A stretch of 44,451 bases of DNA, from positions 1 through 44,451 of the forward strand of contig VHCG01000031.1 of the NCBI GenBank assembly GCA_016871805.1. Direction: 5' to 3'. Below, one piece after another: positions 1 through 11,720 of the stretch (positions are counted from its first letter, which is position 1; each line of letters begins with the position of its first letter). The stretch comes from Verrucomicrobiota bacterium (lineage in GTDB: Bacteria > Verrucomicrobiota > Verrucomicrobiia > Limisphaerales > UBA9464). The notes beneath the pieces are model-generated. The model saw only the letters and a program-made list of their open reading frames with translations, was not told the DNA's origin and ran no database searches. A program made the translations under genes and the position numbers.

Positions 1-939
1 GGGGAACTCGAGTGGCTCGGTCGCTCCGGCGTCGAGTATGCGAAGTGGATCCTGATGCAGCAGGATCGGGTCACGAGCGAACGAGGCTTCCATGCGCTCA
101 ACCAGTTCTGGGCGGGTGGGCCTGGGCCCCTTGAATCGGCCGACAATCCGTTCGAAGGCCTCTCCCTTGTCGACGTACCCCTGGGCTCTGGACAGATTTC
201 CATTCAGATCCGCGATACCGAGCGCCTCCTGAACATCAACCGCGAGGCTCGCAATCCACTTCTTATGGATCTCGCCTTGGCGCGTGCAGGAGCGGATGCG
301 ACCGACACCGCAATCATCTCGGGCGCGCTGGTAGACTGGATGGATCGCGATGAGTTCGCCCTGGCGGGAAACGGGGCCGAAAGTGAGCACTACCTCTCGC
401 TGGATCCTCCGTACCGGGCCAAGAATGGACCCATTGATGACGTTCGAGAACTCCTGCTCGTCCGTGGAGTCACGCCGTCGATTTTCTGGGGACCTAGTTT
501 CCAGTCGACTGCTTTGGGCACTGGATCCGATCCGGCCGCCGTCGTGCCAAAGCGCGATTCCAAGGGCTCCAGTGCAGGTCTGGTTGAAGTTTTCGCCGCC
601 TTGTCCACGGGCCGCGTGAACATCAACACGGCCCCTCCAGCTGTTCTCTCGCTGCTCCTCGGCGGCGATGAAAGTCTGGCGGAACAGGTGATTCGGATCC
701 GAGCAGGTCAGGATGGAATCGATGGAACAGAGGACGATCAACCGGCGCGGAGTGTGGGCGAAACCGCTCGCCTCCTGGGGCCCGCAGCTGCAATGGGCCA
801 GGATCGGTTTGTAACCCAGAGCATGACATTCGAAATCCTTACGACAGCACGGTTGGGCCCGGCAAAACGGAGGTTCTCATGCCTCATGAGGCGTGTGGGA
901 GCCCGCGATTTCCAGGTTCTGGTGTTCCGTCCGGAATGA
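1..939 (+). CDS. gspK: Type II secretion minor pseudopilin GspK, 5'-truncated by the window edge
   Basis: GspK caps the tip of the type II secretion pseudopilus with GspI and GspJ in the inner membrane/periplasm. The frame is open from base 1, so the prepilin N-terminus lies outside the window; the visible protein begins in the N-terminal helix (an E-Y-A-K-W-I-L stretch). An internal ATG at 55 is not the true start. Family marks are E-R-L-L-N-I-N-R early on and the characteristic V-N-I-N-T-A-P-P-A-V-L segment of the C-terminal part, which in GspK forms a helix-hairpin-helix-like all-alpha domain. The gene ends at 939 and is followed by a 6-bp hairpin (951-956 with 967-972) lacking a T-tract. 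The remaining secretion genes presumably lie upstream. The prepilin-like proteins elsewhere in the window would use the same peptidase, which is inference. Confidence 0.85.
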   Translation, partial: GELEWLGRSGVEYAKWILMQQDRVTSERGFHALNQFWAGGPGPLESADNPFEGLSLVDVPLGSGQISIQIRDTERLLNINREARNPLLMDLALARAGADATDTAIISGALVDWMDRDEFALAGNGAESEHYLSLDPPYRAKNGPIDDVRELLLVRGVTPSIFWGPSFQSTALGTGSDPAAVVPKRDSKGSSAGLVEVFAALSTGRVNINTAPPAVLSLLLGGDESLAEQVIRIRAGQDGIDGTEDDQPARSVGETARLLGPAAAMGQDRFVTQSMTFEILTTARLGPAKRRFSCLMRRVGARDFQVLVFRPE

Positions 940-1125
940 TCCGAGGGCTGTCCGGGTAACATTCTTCCCGGACCGTTCCGGACCGAGTCGAGCGCTCAAG
1001 ACTCCTGGTTCAACCGAGGACCGAAACCATTGTGAGGCTGTGTTTACGGGCTTTTCCCGGGTTCTGCGATCTCGTTGCGACAGGTGGCTCAAGGCTCAGG
1101 CTTGAAGCCACAGGGGGAGGAACCC
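940..1125. other. Intergenic spacer between gspK and the rrn promoter
   Basis: No coding region is supported here. It holds two weak inverted repeats: 951-956 with 967-972, just after gspK, and an imperfect one near 1086-1110 (GGCTCAAG against CTTGAAGCC with one bulge). Neither has a T-tract, so neither can be called an intrinsic terminator with confidence. Confidence 0.5.
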
Positions 1126-1174
1126 AAAAATTTTTCAAAAACCCGTTGACCCTGAGAACCGCATCCGATATTTG
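1126..1174 (+). promoter_or_regulatory. Ribosomal RNA promoter with UP element
   Basis: TTGACC at 1146-1151 (5 of 6 to the sigma-70 -35) and TATTTG at 1169-1174 are separated by exactly 17 bases. Immediately upstream, 1127-1142 is an A-tract/T-tract run (AAAAATTTTTCAAAAA), the expected composition and position of an UP element bound by the RNA polymerase alpha C-terminal domain at strong rRNA promoters. Transcription would start near 1181, giving a leader of about 190 bases before mature 16S. The -10 match is only 3 of 6; the assignment rests on -35, spacing, UP element and context together. Confidence 0.7.
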
Positions 1175-1180
1175 ATTCCC

Positions 1181-1371
1181 TGTCGTCAGTAACGGCGGCA
1201 GGCGGGAGCGAAGATGTCCTCGGCCAGAAAATGGACCGAGCGCAGTTTTGTCGTCTCGTGAGACCTGGAAAGGTCGTTCCTTGACAGCAGCGATGTACGG
1301 TAAGACGGCTGAAAAGCAGCCTGTCAATTTCACAGAATCTTTCAGCTGAAACATGCTGACAGACTTTCTAC
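1181..1371 (+). promoter_or_regulatory. rrn leader with 16S processing stem
   Basis: This is the transcribed leader ahead of 16S. It contains a small hairpin, GGCTG-AAAAG-CAGCC at 1307-1321, with a five-base purine loop resembling a boxB element. Bases 1357-1365 (TGACAGACT) can pair with 2965-2973 (AGTCTGTTA) downstream of 16S, with one G-U pair, forming a long-range stem of the kind cut by RNase III to release pre-16S. The antitermination role of the small hairpin is inference. Confidence 0.5.
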
Positions 1372-2933
<1,562 letters not shown>

Positions 2934-3050
2934 TGGAGATAACCGTGGTCGTTGGACCACAGACAGTCTGTTATCGGCTGTTCTTACCGTACATCACTGA
3001 GGTCAAGGAATAGCTACGTTCATTAAAAGCGGTGCCCTCTCCTAAGAGGC

Positions 3051-3126
3051 GGGGCTGTAGCTCAGTTGGTAGAGCGGTAGCTTTGCAAGCTATAGGCCAG
3101 GAGTTCGAATCTCCTCAGCTCCACCA
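3051..3126 (+). tRNA. tRNA-Ala (anticodon TGC), CCA encoded
   Basis: The 76-base cloverleaf is fully consistent: acceptor GGGGCTG pairs with CAGCTCC (one G-U), the anticodon loop TTTGCAA gives TGC, the T-loop is GTTCGAATC and the CCA is encoded. It lies in the 16S-23S spacer and precedes tRNA-Ile; the more familiar bacterial spacer order is Ile then Ala. Confidence 0.98.
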
Positions 3127-3147
3127 ACCGCCGGTCTCCAGTAAAAT

Positions 3148-3224
3148 GGGCCTGTAGCTCAGTTGGTTAGAGCATGCGCTTGATAAGCGCAGGGTCACTG
3201 GTTCGAGTCCAGTCAGGCCCACCA
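3148..3224 (+). tRNA. tRNA-Ile (anticodon GAT), CCA encoded
   Basis: The 77-base cloverleaf has acceptor GGGCCTG pairing with CAGGCCC, anticodon loop TTGATAA giving GAT, a standard T-arm and an encoded CCA. It is the second tRNA of the rrn spacer, 21 bases after tRNA-Ala. Confidence 0.98.
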
Positions 3225-3256
3225 ACTGAAACCGCAACGATTTGGCGAAAGCCATC

Positions 3257-3291
3257 GTTCTTTGAAATCTGCGCATGAAATAGGGTATACA
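3257..3291 (+). promoter_or_regulatory. Spacer boxA-like element and 5' arm of the 23S processing stem
   Basis: GTTCTTTGAAA at 3257-3267 resembles the boxA antitermination element usual before 23S. Overlapping it, 3264-3291 (starting GAAATCTGCGCATGAA) is complementary to 6203-6227 downstream of 23S (ending CGTGCGCAGATTTC) over roughly 24 pairs with a small bulge. This is the classic stem that loops out 23S for RNase III cleavage. The pairing is directly visible; the boxA role is inferred from position. Confidence 0.75.
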
Positions 3292-3320
3292 AACTACAAG
3301 TATCCGCCTGTAGAACTTTC

Positions 3321-6171
<2,851 letters not shown>

Positions 6172-6202
6172 GTTCGCCTTATAAACTCAGTCGGTTGGTT
6201 GG

Positions 6203-6227
6203 TGTGTACCCTTCGTGCGCAGATTTC
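6203..6227 (+). promoter_or_regulatory. 3' arm of the 23S RNase III processing stem
   Basis: The segment is the reverse complement of most of 3264-3291, including the perfect GCGCAGATTTC / GAAATCTGCGC core. It lies between the 23S 3' end and 5S and would close the pre-23S loop. Confidence 0.75.
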
Positions 6228-6251
6228 TAAGAACGAGTTCTTTATAGATTT

Positions 6252-6366
6252 TTCGGTGGCTATGAAGAGGTGGTCCGACCCGATCCCATCCCGAACTCGG
6301 CCGTCAAACGCCTTATTGCCGATGGTAGTGCTTCTATAGGTTGCGCGAGAGTAGGTTGCCGCCGGT
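6252..6366 (+). rRNA. rrf: 5S ribosomal RNA
   Basis: The 5S signature CCGATCCCATCCCGAACTCGG lies at 6280-6300, and terminal helix I is formed by CGGTGGC (6254-6260) with GCCGCCG (6358-6364). Length is about 115 bases. It is the last gene of the rrn operon, about 80 bases after 23S, and is followed at once by an intrinsic terminator. Confidence 0.95.
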
Positions 6367-6373
6367 TATTTCT

Positions 6374-6405
6374 AGAGCCAGTCCCGATGACTGGCTCTTT
6401 TTTTT
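6374..6405 (+). terminator. Intrinsic terminator of the rrn operon
   Basis: A 9-bp stem, AGAGCCAGT (6374-6382) with ACTGGCTCT (6390-6398), has a 7-base loop and is followed directly by a run of eight T. It sits 8 bases after 5S. Confidence 0.95.
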
Positions 6406-6476
6406 GTTCTTCGCTGTTTTCGGTGGGTTGCCAACGAAGGAAGGGGTTGGGTAGAAGGCGGGGATGTCACCGGAAA

Positions 6477-6787
6477 GTAGGCGTACGGTGAACCCCATGG
6501 TTCCCACTCCGGCGTGAGGGGGCGATTGTTCCAGGTTTGTCGCGGACGTCCGCCAGCCTCTGTTGCCCGGTCCACCTCAGCGGTCAGGCCAACTGGGGCT
6601 TCCAGTTCGAGGGCAGCAACTCAGGCAGGTGGGCGTGGGTGCAGGTTGGGATCCGGCGCAACACGTCGGTCAGCCAAGCCGCCGGATCCAGGCGATACCG
6701 GCGAGCGGTGATCAGCAGGCTGTAGATCACCGCGACATGGGATTCGGCGCTTGCGTTTGACGAGTGCGCTGATTGATGGAATCCCAA
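6477..6787 (-). mobile_element. Remnant of an IS66-family insertion sequence (3' end only)
   Basis: The segment holds the 3' end of an IS66-type transposase gene (minus strand, 6584-6787) and, on the outward side, GTAGGCGTACGGTGAACCCC at 6477-6496. That resembles the GTAAGCG-type terminal inverted repeats I recall for IS66 elements and is oriented inward as a right end should be. Most of the element, including the opposite terminus and the accessory genes, is missing; the breakpoint lies close to the start of ppc. Family placement rests on the peptide; the terminal repeat match is from memory and less certain. Confidence 0.6.
6584..6787 (-). pseudogene. IS66-type transposase, C-terminal fragment
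   Basis: About 55-60 residues match the C-terminal tail of IS66 transposases: A-V-I-Y-S-L-L-I-T-A-R-R, then L-D-P-A-A-W-L-T-D-V-L-R-R-I-P, and finally L-P-E-L-L-P-S-N-W-K-P before the stop. In the intact family this tail follows the DDE catalytic domain, which is absent. No plausible start codon belongs to this piece. It fills the space between the rrn terminator and ppc, so it marks an old insertion followed by deletion. Other IS66 copies may exist elsewhere in the genome but none is seen in this window. Confidence 0.75.
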
Positions 6788-9601
6788 TGGTCTGAGGTTT
6801 CGAACTCCTTGGCCTCACCTTCAGTCATGTCGCCCCATGAAGCCTCCTTGCCCGCGGATCCCGTTGAGTGGGGATTTCAACAGATCCGTGAGGATGTCCA
6901 GTGGTTGGCTGGATCGATGGCCGAAGTGTTGAACCGCCTTGGTGAACATCAACTGGCACCCTGGATTCCTTGGTCTTCCTCTGCTGAAAGCCAACAACTC
7001 CCCCAAGGTCCTGCCCCTGCGAGGTTGGGATTGGCCATGGCCATGGCGTTTCAGCTCCTCAACTCCGTCGAGGAACGGGTTTCTGAAACGCTCAGAGAAC
7101 GCCGGGAGGAGAGTGACTCGCCAGCAACCGAAAGGGGACTGTGGGTGGATCAGTTGGCGCGATTGATCGAGGCAGGTGCGTCTCCATCTTCAATCGCCCA
7201 GGTTTTCCATGCCGTAGAGGTAGAACCTGTCTTCACAGCCCATCCCACGGAGGCGAAGCGTGCGTCGGTACTCGAGCAACACCGGCTCCTCATGCAGCTT
7301 CTCCAAGAGGTGGGACGGAGTGGAAACCGGCGATCCCGGCAGGCCGAACTGAGTGCCCTTTTGGAGCGGCTATGGCGGACCGGGGAGATCCTTCTCCAGA
7401 AACCCACCGTCGCGGATGAGCGACGCAACTTGCTCAACTACCTCCGCGACGTCCTTCCCGACGTAGTCCGGGATCTCGACGACCGGCTGCGGACCGCGTG
7501 GCAACGCGTGGGGCTTTCCCCGGAGACTCTCGATGAGTGTTTGCACCTTCCTTCCCTTAGGTTTGGGACCTGGGTGGGAGGGGACCGCGACGGTCATCCC
7601 GGCGTGAGCGCCGAGGTGACCGCAGAGACGTTGGATAGCCTTCGCGCCAATGCCCTCGTTATCCTTCATCGGCAGCTGGTCGCGTTGGCAGGACAGCTAC
7701 CCCTTTCCGAATGGATCCAGTCCGCGCCCAGCAGCCTCCACGATCTCCGGATCCGCAGTGCGTCCTGTCTAGGTGACGCAGCTCCTCTGATTCTGCAACG
7801 CCATCCGGGTGAACCGTGGAGACAGGTCGTGCAATTGATGGCGGCTCGACTCCCGGTGGAGCTCAATCCCGATTCCTCCACACGGATTCGATCTGGACCG
7901 GGGTTTTATCAGACCCCAGCCGAACTTGAATCGGACCTCACGACCCTAGAGGCCTCATTGGTCGAGGCTGGAGCAGGTCGGCTTGCGGAACATGATGTCG
8001 CACCTGTGCGACGGGTCCTCAGGACGGTTGGGTTCCATTTGGCGATCCTCGATGTCCGACAGAACTCCGCGTTCCACGACCGCGCCCTGCGCCAGTTGCT
8101 CTGCGCAGCGGGCATGGATGCCTCGCAGTGGGAAGACTGGACCGAGCCCGAGCGCCTGCGCCTGCTTGAGCGGGAGATCCGCTCGCCCCGGCCGTTCCTC
8201 CATCCGTCGGTCTCGGCCGGACCGGAAGCCGAGGCCGTTGTGGCGACCTACAGGGTCCTCGCCGAGCATCTCCGGGTCCACAGCGCGGAAGGATTAGGCT
8301 CACTTATCGTTAGCATGACCCGTAGCCTTTCTGACCTCCTGGCCGTGTACGTCCTGGCGCGCGAGGCAGGGCTACTGCGGCTGTATCCAGAGGGTATGGT
8401 GTGTCTGCTTCCGGTCGTGCCGTTGTTGGAGACGGTCGAGGACCTAGAGAGGGGCCCCGAGATCCTCCGAAAGTTCCTTGAATTCCCGGTCACCCGGACC
8501 AGCCTCGATTTCCATGCGAGGCGGGCGGGGCGGGCGGGGCGTCCGCGTCAGCAGGTGATGGTGGGATATTCCGACTCGAACAAGGATGCCGGAATCATGG
8601 CCAGCCAGTGGGCTCTCCAGAGAGCGCAGGCTCGTCTGGCACGGGTCGGGGAACAGGCCGGGGTGGAGGTCCAGTTCTTCCATGGCCGCGGAGGCACGAT
8701 CAGTCGCGGAGCCGGGCCGACCCACCGGTTTCTGGAGGCCCTGCCTCCGGGATCCCTCGGCGGTGCCATACGACTGACCGAACAGGGGGAATCGATCGCC
8801 CAGAAGTATGGCAACCCGGGCACTGCCCGGTACAACCTCGAATTGCTCCTTGCCGGCGTTGCTGCCACAAGCTGGCACCACCGACACCGGCCAGCGTTTC
8901 CAGAGGCCTTGGTCCCACTTCTGGACCGGCTGGCCGAGGTCTCGAGAAAGGAGTATCGATCGCTCCTGGAAACCGAGGGATTCCTGATCTTCCATCGCCA
9001 AGCCACCCCGCTTGATGTGCTCGAAAACACCCGGATCGGCTCCCGGCCCTCGCGTCGCACTGGCCAAGGCAGCCTGACAGATCTCCGGGCGATCCCCTGG
9101 GTTTTCTCCTGGACCCAGGCTCGGTTCTATCTCACCGGATGGTATGGTGCAGGCAGTGCCCTTTCGGCCCTTTCGGATGCTGAATGGGCCCTTTTCCGGG
9201 AACAACTTCCTACTGTTCCCTTCCTCCGATACCTGATCACCAACATCGAGACGTCCTTGGCCAGCAGCGATCTCGAGGTGATGCGCGAGTATTCCGGCCT
9301 GGTCGACGATTCTGTGGTACGGGAACGGGTCTGGAACCGCATCGAGGTCGAATGGCATCGGACACAACAAGCCCTTGGCCGATTGCTGGGTTCGGACTTC
9401 TCGCGACATCGGCCGCGTCTGGGTCGGACGCTGGCCCTTCGGGTGGCCCCGCTCCGGGTCCTACACCGTCAACAGATCGGACTCCTGCGGCAGTGGAGAT
9501 CCCAACTTGGCGCCGGGGATGACGAGGGCGCCGCCGCGCGACTCCCTGAGCTTCTCCTCACGGTCAACGCGATCGCGAGTGGTCTTCGGACGACCGGGTG
9601 A
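6776..9601 (+). CDS. ppc: Phosphoenolpyruvate carboxylase
   Basis: Carboxylates PEP with bicarbonate to oxaloacetate, refilling the TCA cycle in the cytoplasm. About 941 residues is normal for bacterial PEPC. Catalytic blocks in order: T-A-H-P-T-E-A near residue 158 (active-site His), G-G-D-R-D-G-H-P near 268, G-Y-S-D-S-N-K-D-A-G near 600 (active-site Lys/Arg region), F-H-G-R-G-G-T-I-S-R-G near 635 (glycine-rich loop) and L-T-E-Q-G-E. The far C-terminus ends T-T-G, whereas many PEPCs end N-T-G. Two starts are possible: ATG 6776, which overlaps the IS66 fragment, or ATG 6827 (S-P-H-E-A-S), which does not; neither has a convincing Shine-Dalgarno. I list the longer one. A run of G-tracts at 8523-8539 encodes an R-A-G-R-A-G-R loop just before the catalytic lysine block. 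Confidence 0.95.
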   Translation: MESQWSEVSNSLASPSVMSPHEASLPADPVEWGFQQIREDVQWLAGSMAEVLNRLGEHQLAPWIPWSSSAESQQLPQGPAPARLGLAMAMAFQLLNSVEERVSETLRERREESDSPATERGLWVDQLARLIEAGASPSSIAQVFHAVEVEPVFTAHPTEAKRASVLEQHRLLMQLLQEVGRSGNRRSRQAELSALLERLWRTGEILLQKPTVADERRNLLNYLRDVLPDVVRDLDDRLRTAWQRVGLSPETLDECLHLPSLRFGTWVGGDRDGHPGVSAEVTAETLDSLRANALVILHRQLVALAGQLPLSEWIQSAPSSLHDLRIRSASCLGDAAPLILQRHPGEPWRQVVQLMAARLPVELNPDSSTRIRSGPGFYQTPAELESDLTTLEASLVEAGAGRLAEHDVAPVRRVLRTVGFHLAILDVRQNSAFHDRALRQLLCAAGMDASQWEDWTEPERLRLLEREIRSPRPFLHPSVSAGPEAEAVVATYRVLAEHLRVHSAEGLGSLIVSMTRSLSDLLAVYVLAREAGLLRLYPEGMVCLLPVVPLLETVEDLERGPEILRKFLEFPVTRTSLDFHARRAGRAGRPRQQVMVGYSDSNKDAGIMASQWALQRAQARLARVGEQAGVEVQFFHGRGGTISRGAGPTHRFLEALPPGSLGGAIRLTEQGESIAQKYGNPGTARYNLELLLAGVAATSWHHRHRPAFPEALVPLLDRLAEVSRKEYRSLLETEGFLIFHRQATPLDVLENTRIGSRPSRRTGQGSLTDLRAIPWVFSWTQARFYLTGWYGAGSALSALSDAEWALFREQLPTVPFLRYLITNIETSLASSDLEVMREYSGLVDDSVVRERVWNRIEVEWHRTQQALGRLLGSDFSRHRPRLGRTLALRVAPLRVLHRQQIGLLRQWRSQLGAGDDEGAAARLPELLLTVNAIASGLRTTG

Positions 9602-9685
9602 ATGGTGCGTGGGTATGGAAAGGAGGTGCTGCACGATCGGTCCGTGACGATAGGCGGTTTCATGGCCTAGTCTCACGCCATCCCT

Positions 9686-10462
9686 ATGGAACGGCCTGCG
9701 ATCCAAGGCGTCCGGTCGCGTCCCGTCCTTCATGATTCCTGTCCCGAGGGGTTCACCCTGATTGAGCTGCTGGTGGTAATAGCCATCATCGCCATCGGTG
9801 CCAGCATGCTACTTCCGGCACCGGCCGCAGCCCAAGGAAAGGCCAAGCGCATCCAGTGCGTCTCCAACCTCCGTCAGCAAGGTATCGCCTGTGCCCTCTA
9901 CCTGGTGACTTCGATGACCGGTTTCCGACGGTGGTGGAACGGACAACCCGGGATACCGCCGTGCACAGCTACTACAACTACGGCGGGAAACAGGGCACCG
10001 AATACAAGGGACAACTCCGTGTATTGAATCCCTACGTTGCGATCGCCGGCAAGGTCAACCAGAAGTCGGCAGGGGCCGAACTGGTGTTCCGGTGTCCTTC
10101 GGACAACGGTGGCCGCAAGGCTGGATGGCCCTACGATCGCCGACCCACGTTCTTCGACACCTTCCGGAGCCGCTATTTCTACAAAAGCAGCGCCAACAAC
10201 AACGACGAACTTCGCGGCTTGGTCCACAAGCGGCAGTCGCAGATCCGGAAACCATCCGGAACATAGTGGTGAACGACTTCGCCTTCAACGCACACCTGGT
10301 CAGCCTCAAACCTTTCCAGAGGATGTATTGGCACGACAGGAACCGGAATGGATTCGGGAACCTGACCTTCGTGGATAGCCACGTGGGCTAATTACGGGCA
10401 ACCGACAACCATCCGGACTTCCGCGAGGTCGGGACTGGTCCTTCGTCTACAACGATCCCTGA
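9686..10462 (+). pseudogene. Decayed prepilin-like (GspG/H-x9-DG type) gene
   Basis: The start encodes a class III prepilin signal with cleavage before [11 protein letters not shown]. The product then needs at least four repairs. A frameshift near 9903-9912 moves the reading to the frame giving D-F-D-D-R-F-P. A second near 10230-10260 moves it to the frame giving N-D-F-A-F-N-A-H-L and F-V-D-S-H-V-G. An in-frame TAA lies at 10389-10391, where a tyrosine codon would be expected. A further shift near 10425 restores R-D-W-S-F-V-Y-N-D-P before TGA at 10462. The three-frame continuity shows one ancestral gene of about 250 codons. The flanking genes are intact, so wholesale sequencing error is unlikely, though homopolymer errors cannot be excluded. 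No partner gene is adjacent. Confidence 0.8.
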
Positions 10463-10477
10463 GGCGGCAAGAGACCT

Positions 10478-10561
10478 TGGTGCGGGCGAGAGGACTTGAA
10501 CCTCCACTCCTTGCGGAACCAGATCCTAAGTCTGGCGCGTCTGCCATTTCGCCACGCCCGC
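10478..10561 (-). tRNA. tRNA-Leu (anticodon TAG), CCA encoded
   Basis: On the minus strand an 84-base class II tRNA can be folded: acceptor GCGGGCG with CGCCCGC, anticodon stem CCAGA/TCTGG around CTTAGGA giving TAG, a long variable arm (TTCCGCAAGGAGT) and an encoded CCA. It stands alone, not in an operon. Confidence 0.96.
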
Positions 10562-10616
10562 ATTCTGAACCAGGGTCAGAGGTTCCCCGGGGAGGGGCCT
10601 CGGATGGCCACGAGCA

Positions 10617-10814
10617 TCACGGATTCGCGACCGGGGCGGTGTCGGGCACGTTGGGTACCACAAGACGACCGTCCTTCGAAAAGGCTGAGTCGTACCAGTT
10701 CGGGGCGATCGGAGCCCCCCCGCTTTTCTCGGACGAGGCGCAGCCGGACGAGATCAGGAGGAGGCCGCCAACGAACGAAGGAAGTGCGACGCGGGCAATG
10801 AGGTTGGATTTCAT
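10617..10814 (-). CDS. Small lipoprotein, 65 residues
   Basis: A start K-S-N-L and a hydrophobic stretch are followed by the lipobox L-I-S-S-G-C, with Cys at about residue 25, the site of lipid attachment after signal peptidase II cleavage. The mature part is only about 40 residues, polar, ending N-V-P-D-T-A-P-V-A-N-P, with no recognised domain. It lies 48 bases after the YdcF-like gene on the same strand and may be cotranscribed. Function is unknown; the lipobox is the only functional sign. Confidence 0.65.
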   Translation of the reverse strand: MKSNLIARVALPSFVGGLLLISSGCASSEKSGGAPIAPNWYDSAFSKDGRLVVPNVPDTAPVANP

Positions 10815-10862
10815 GGGAGTGGAATCAGTGACGGGTGTAGGTAGCCGACCCTCTCAAAGGGG

Positions 10863-11651
10863 TCAACGCCATCCACGGACGCCGTAATACCACCATCCCA
10901 CCTGCTCATGGAGCCACATCTTCAGAATGGTGGCCGACTCGGTGCTTGGGAGGCCGATGTGGTCGGACCATCGGTCTCCCGGACCGATGCCCCGGAAGTC
11001 GCAGCCCACGGGAATGACCTGGTTGACCCCCTCCTTTCGGAAGGCTGCCTCCGCACGCCGTAGGTGGGATGCCGACGTGACGAGGAGGATCTGTTTCCAA
11101 CCCTTTCGCGTGGCGAGCGCTGCAATCTCCCGGGCTTCATCCGCCGTGTTCCTTCCGATCGGCAGCCGCAGGATCTGACCCCGCCTCAGGTTCCAGCGGT
11201 GGATCAGCTGCTCGATCGCCTCCGAGTCTTCCATGGTGTTCCCAGCCGTCCCCGTTCCAACCCCTGCGCTGCAGAGGACCAGCGTTCCAGCCCGCCCCTG
11301 CCGGAGGAGTTCGATCGCGGTCATGATCCGATCGGAGGCCTCGATGAATCCGATCTGGAGCAGCTCCCGGGGATTGATGTCATGGGCACCTCCCAGCATG
11401 ACAACTGCGTCGGCCTTCTGAGGCAGCGGATGACGATTCGCCGTGTACGGGGCCTCCAGGTCTGCAATGAGGTGCTGGGGAAGGTGGGTCCCAAAGGCGA
11501 CCTCGACCAGAATGGCAAGTCCCGTCAACAGGCTGGTCCCAAGCCAGTTTCTGCGTTGGACACACAGAGCGGCGGCAAGGACAAGAAGCCCCCACAAGAG
11601 AGCCAGGGGGTCGGTCAGCGCGCCCAGAGTGGCGCCTAGAAACTGGATCAT
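10863..11651 (-). CDS. YdcF/SanA-like DUF218 protein
   Basis: The first 50 residues hold two hydrophobic segments (near L-L-W-G-L-L-V-L-A-A-A and L-L-T-G-L-A-I-L-V), so the protein is membrane-anchored. A DUF218 domain follows: A-D-A-V-V-M-L-G-G, G-R-N-T-A-D-E-A and the diagnostic L-L-V-T-S-A-S-H-L-R-R-A. The family is linked to cell-envelope metabolism (ElyC, SanA and YdcF in E. coli), but the reaction is not established. I chose ATG 11651 (M-I-Q-F-L-G) rather than the in-frame start at 11693 because it opens directly into the first membrane segment. Length is 262 residues. Sua5 lies 69 bases upstream on the same strand. Confidence 0.8.
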   Translation of the reverse strand: MIQFLGATLGALTDPLALLWGLLVLAAALCVQRRNWLGTSLLTGLAILVEVAFGTHLPQHLIADLEAPYTANRHPLPQKADAVVMLGGAHDINPRELLQIGFIEASDRIMTAIELLRQGRAGTLVLCSAGVGTGTAGNTMEDSEAIEQLIHRWNLRRGQILRLPIGRNTADEAREIAALATRKGWKQILLVTSASHLRRAEAAFRKEGVNQVIPVGCDFRGIGPGDRWSDHIGLPSTESATILKMWLHEQVGWWYYGVRGWR

Positions 11652-11720
11652 GTCGACACCTTGGGGCAGTCGGCCAAAGGCACCAAGCGGCAAGACGGGC
11701 CGTCGAGGCGGCGCGCGCGC

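Noticed and set aside
10477..10887. Plus-strand frame beginning R-A-R-G-L-E-P-P-L-L
   Set aside because: It is the antisense of tRNA-Leu followed by the antisense of the lipoprotein gene; no family signal.
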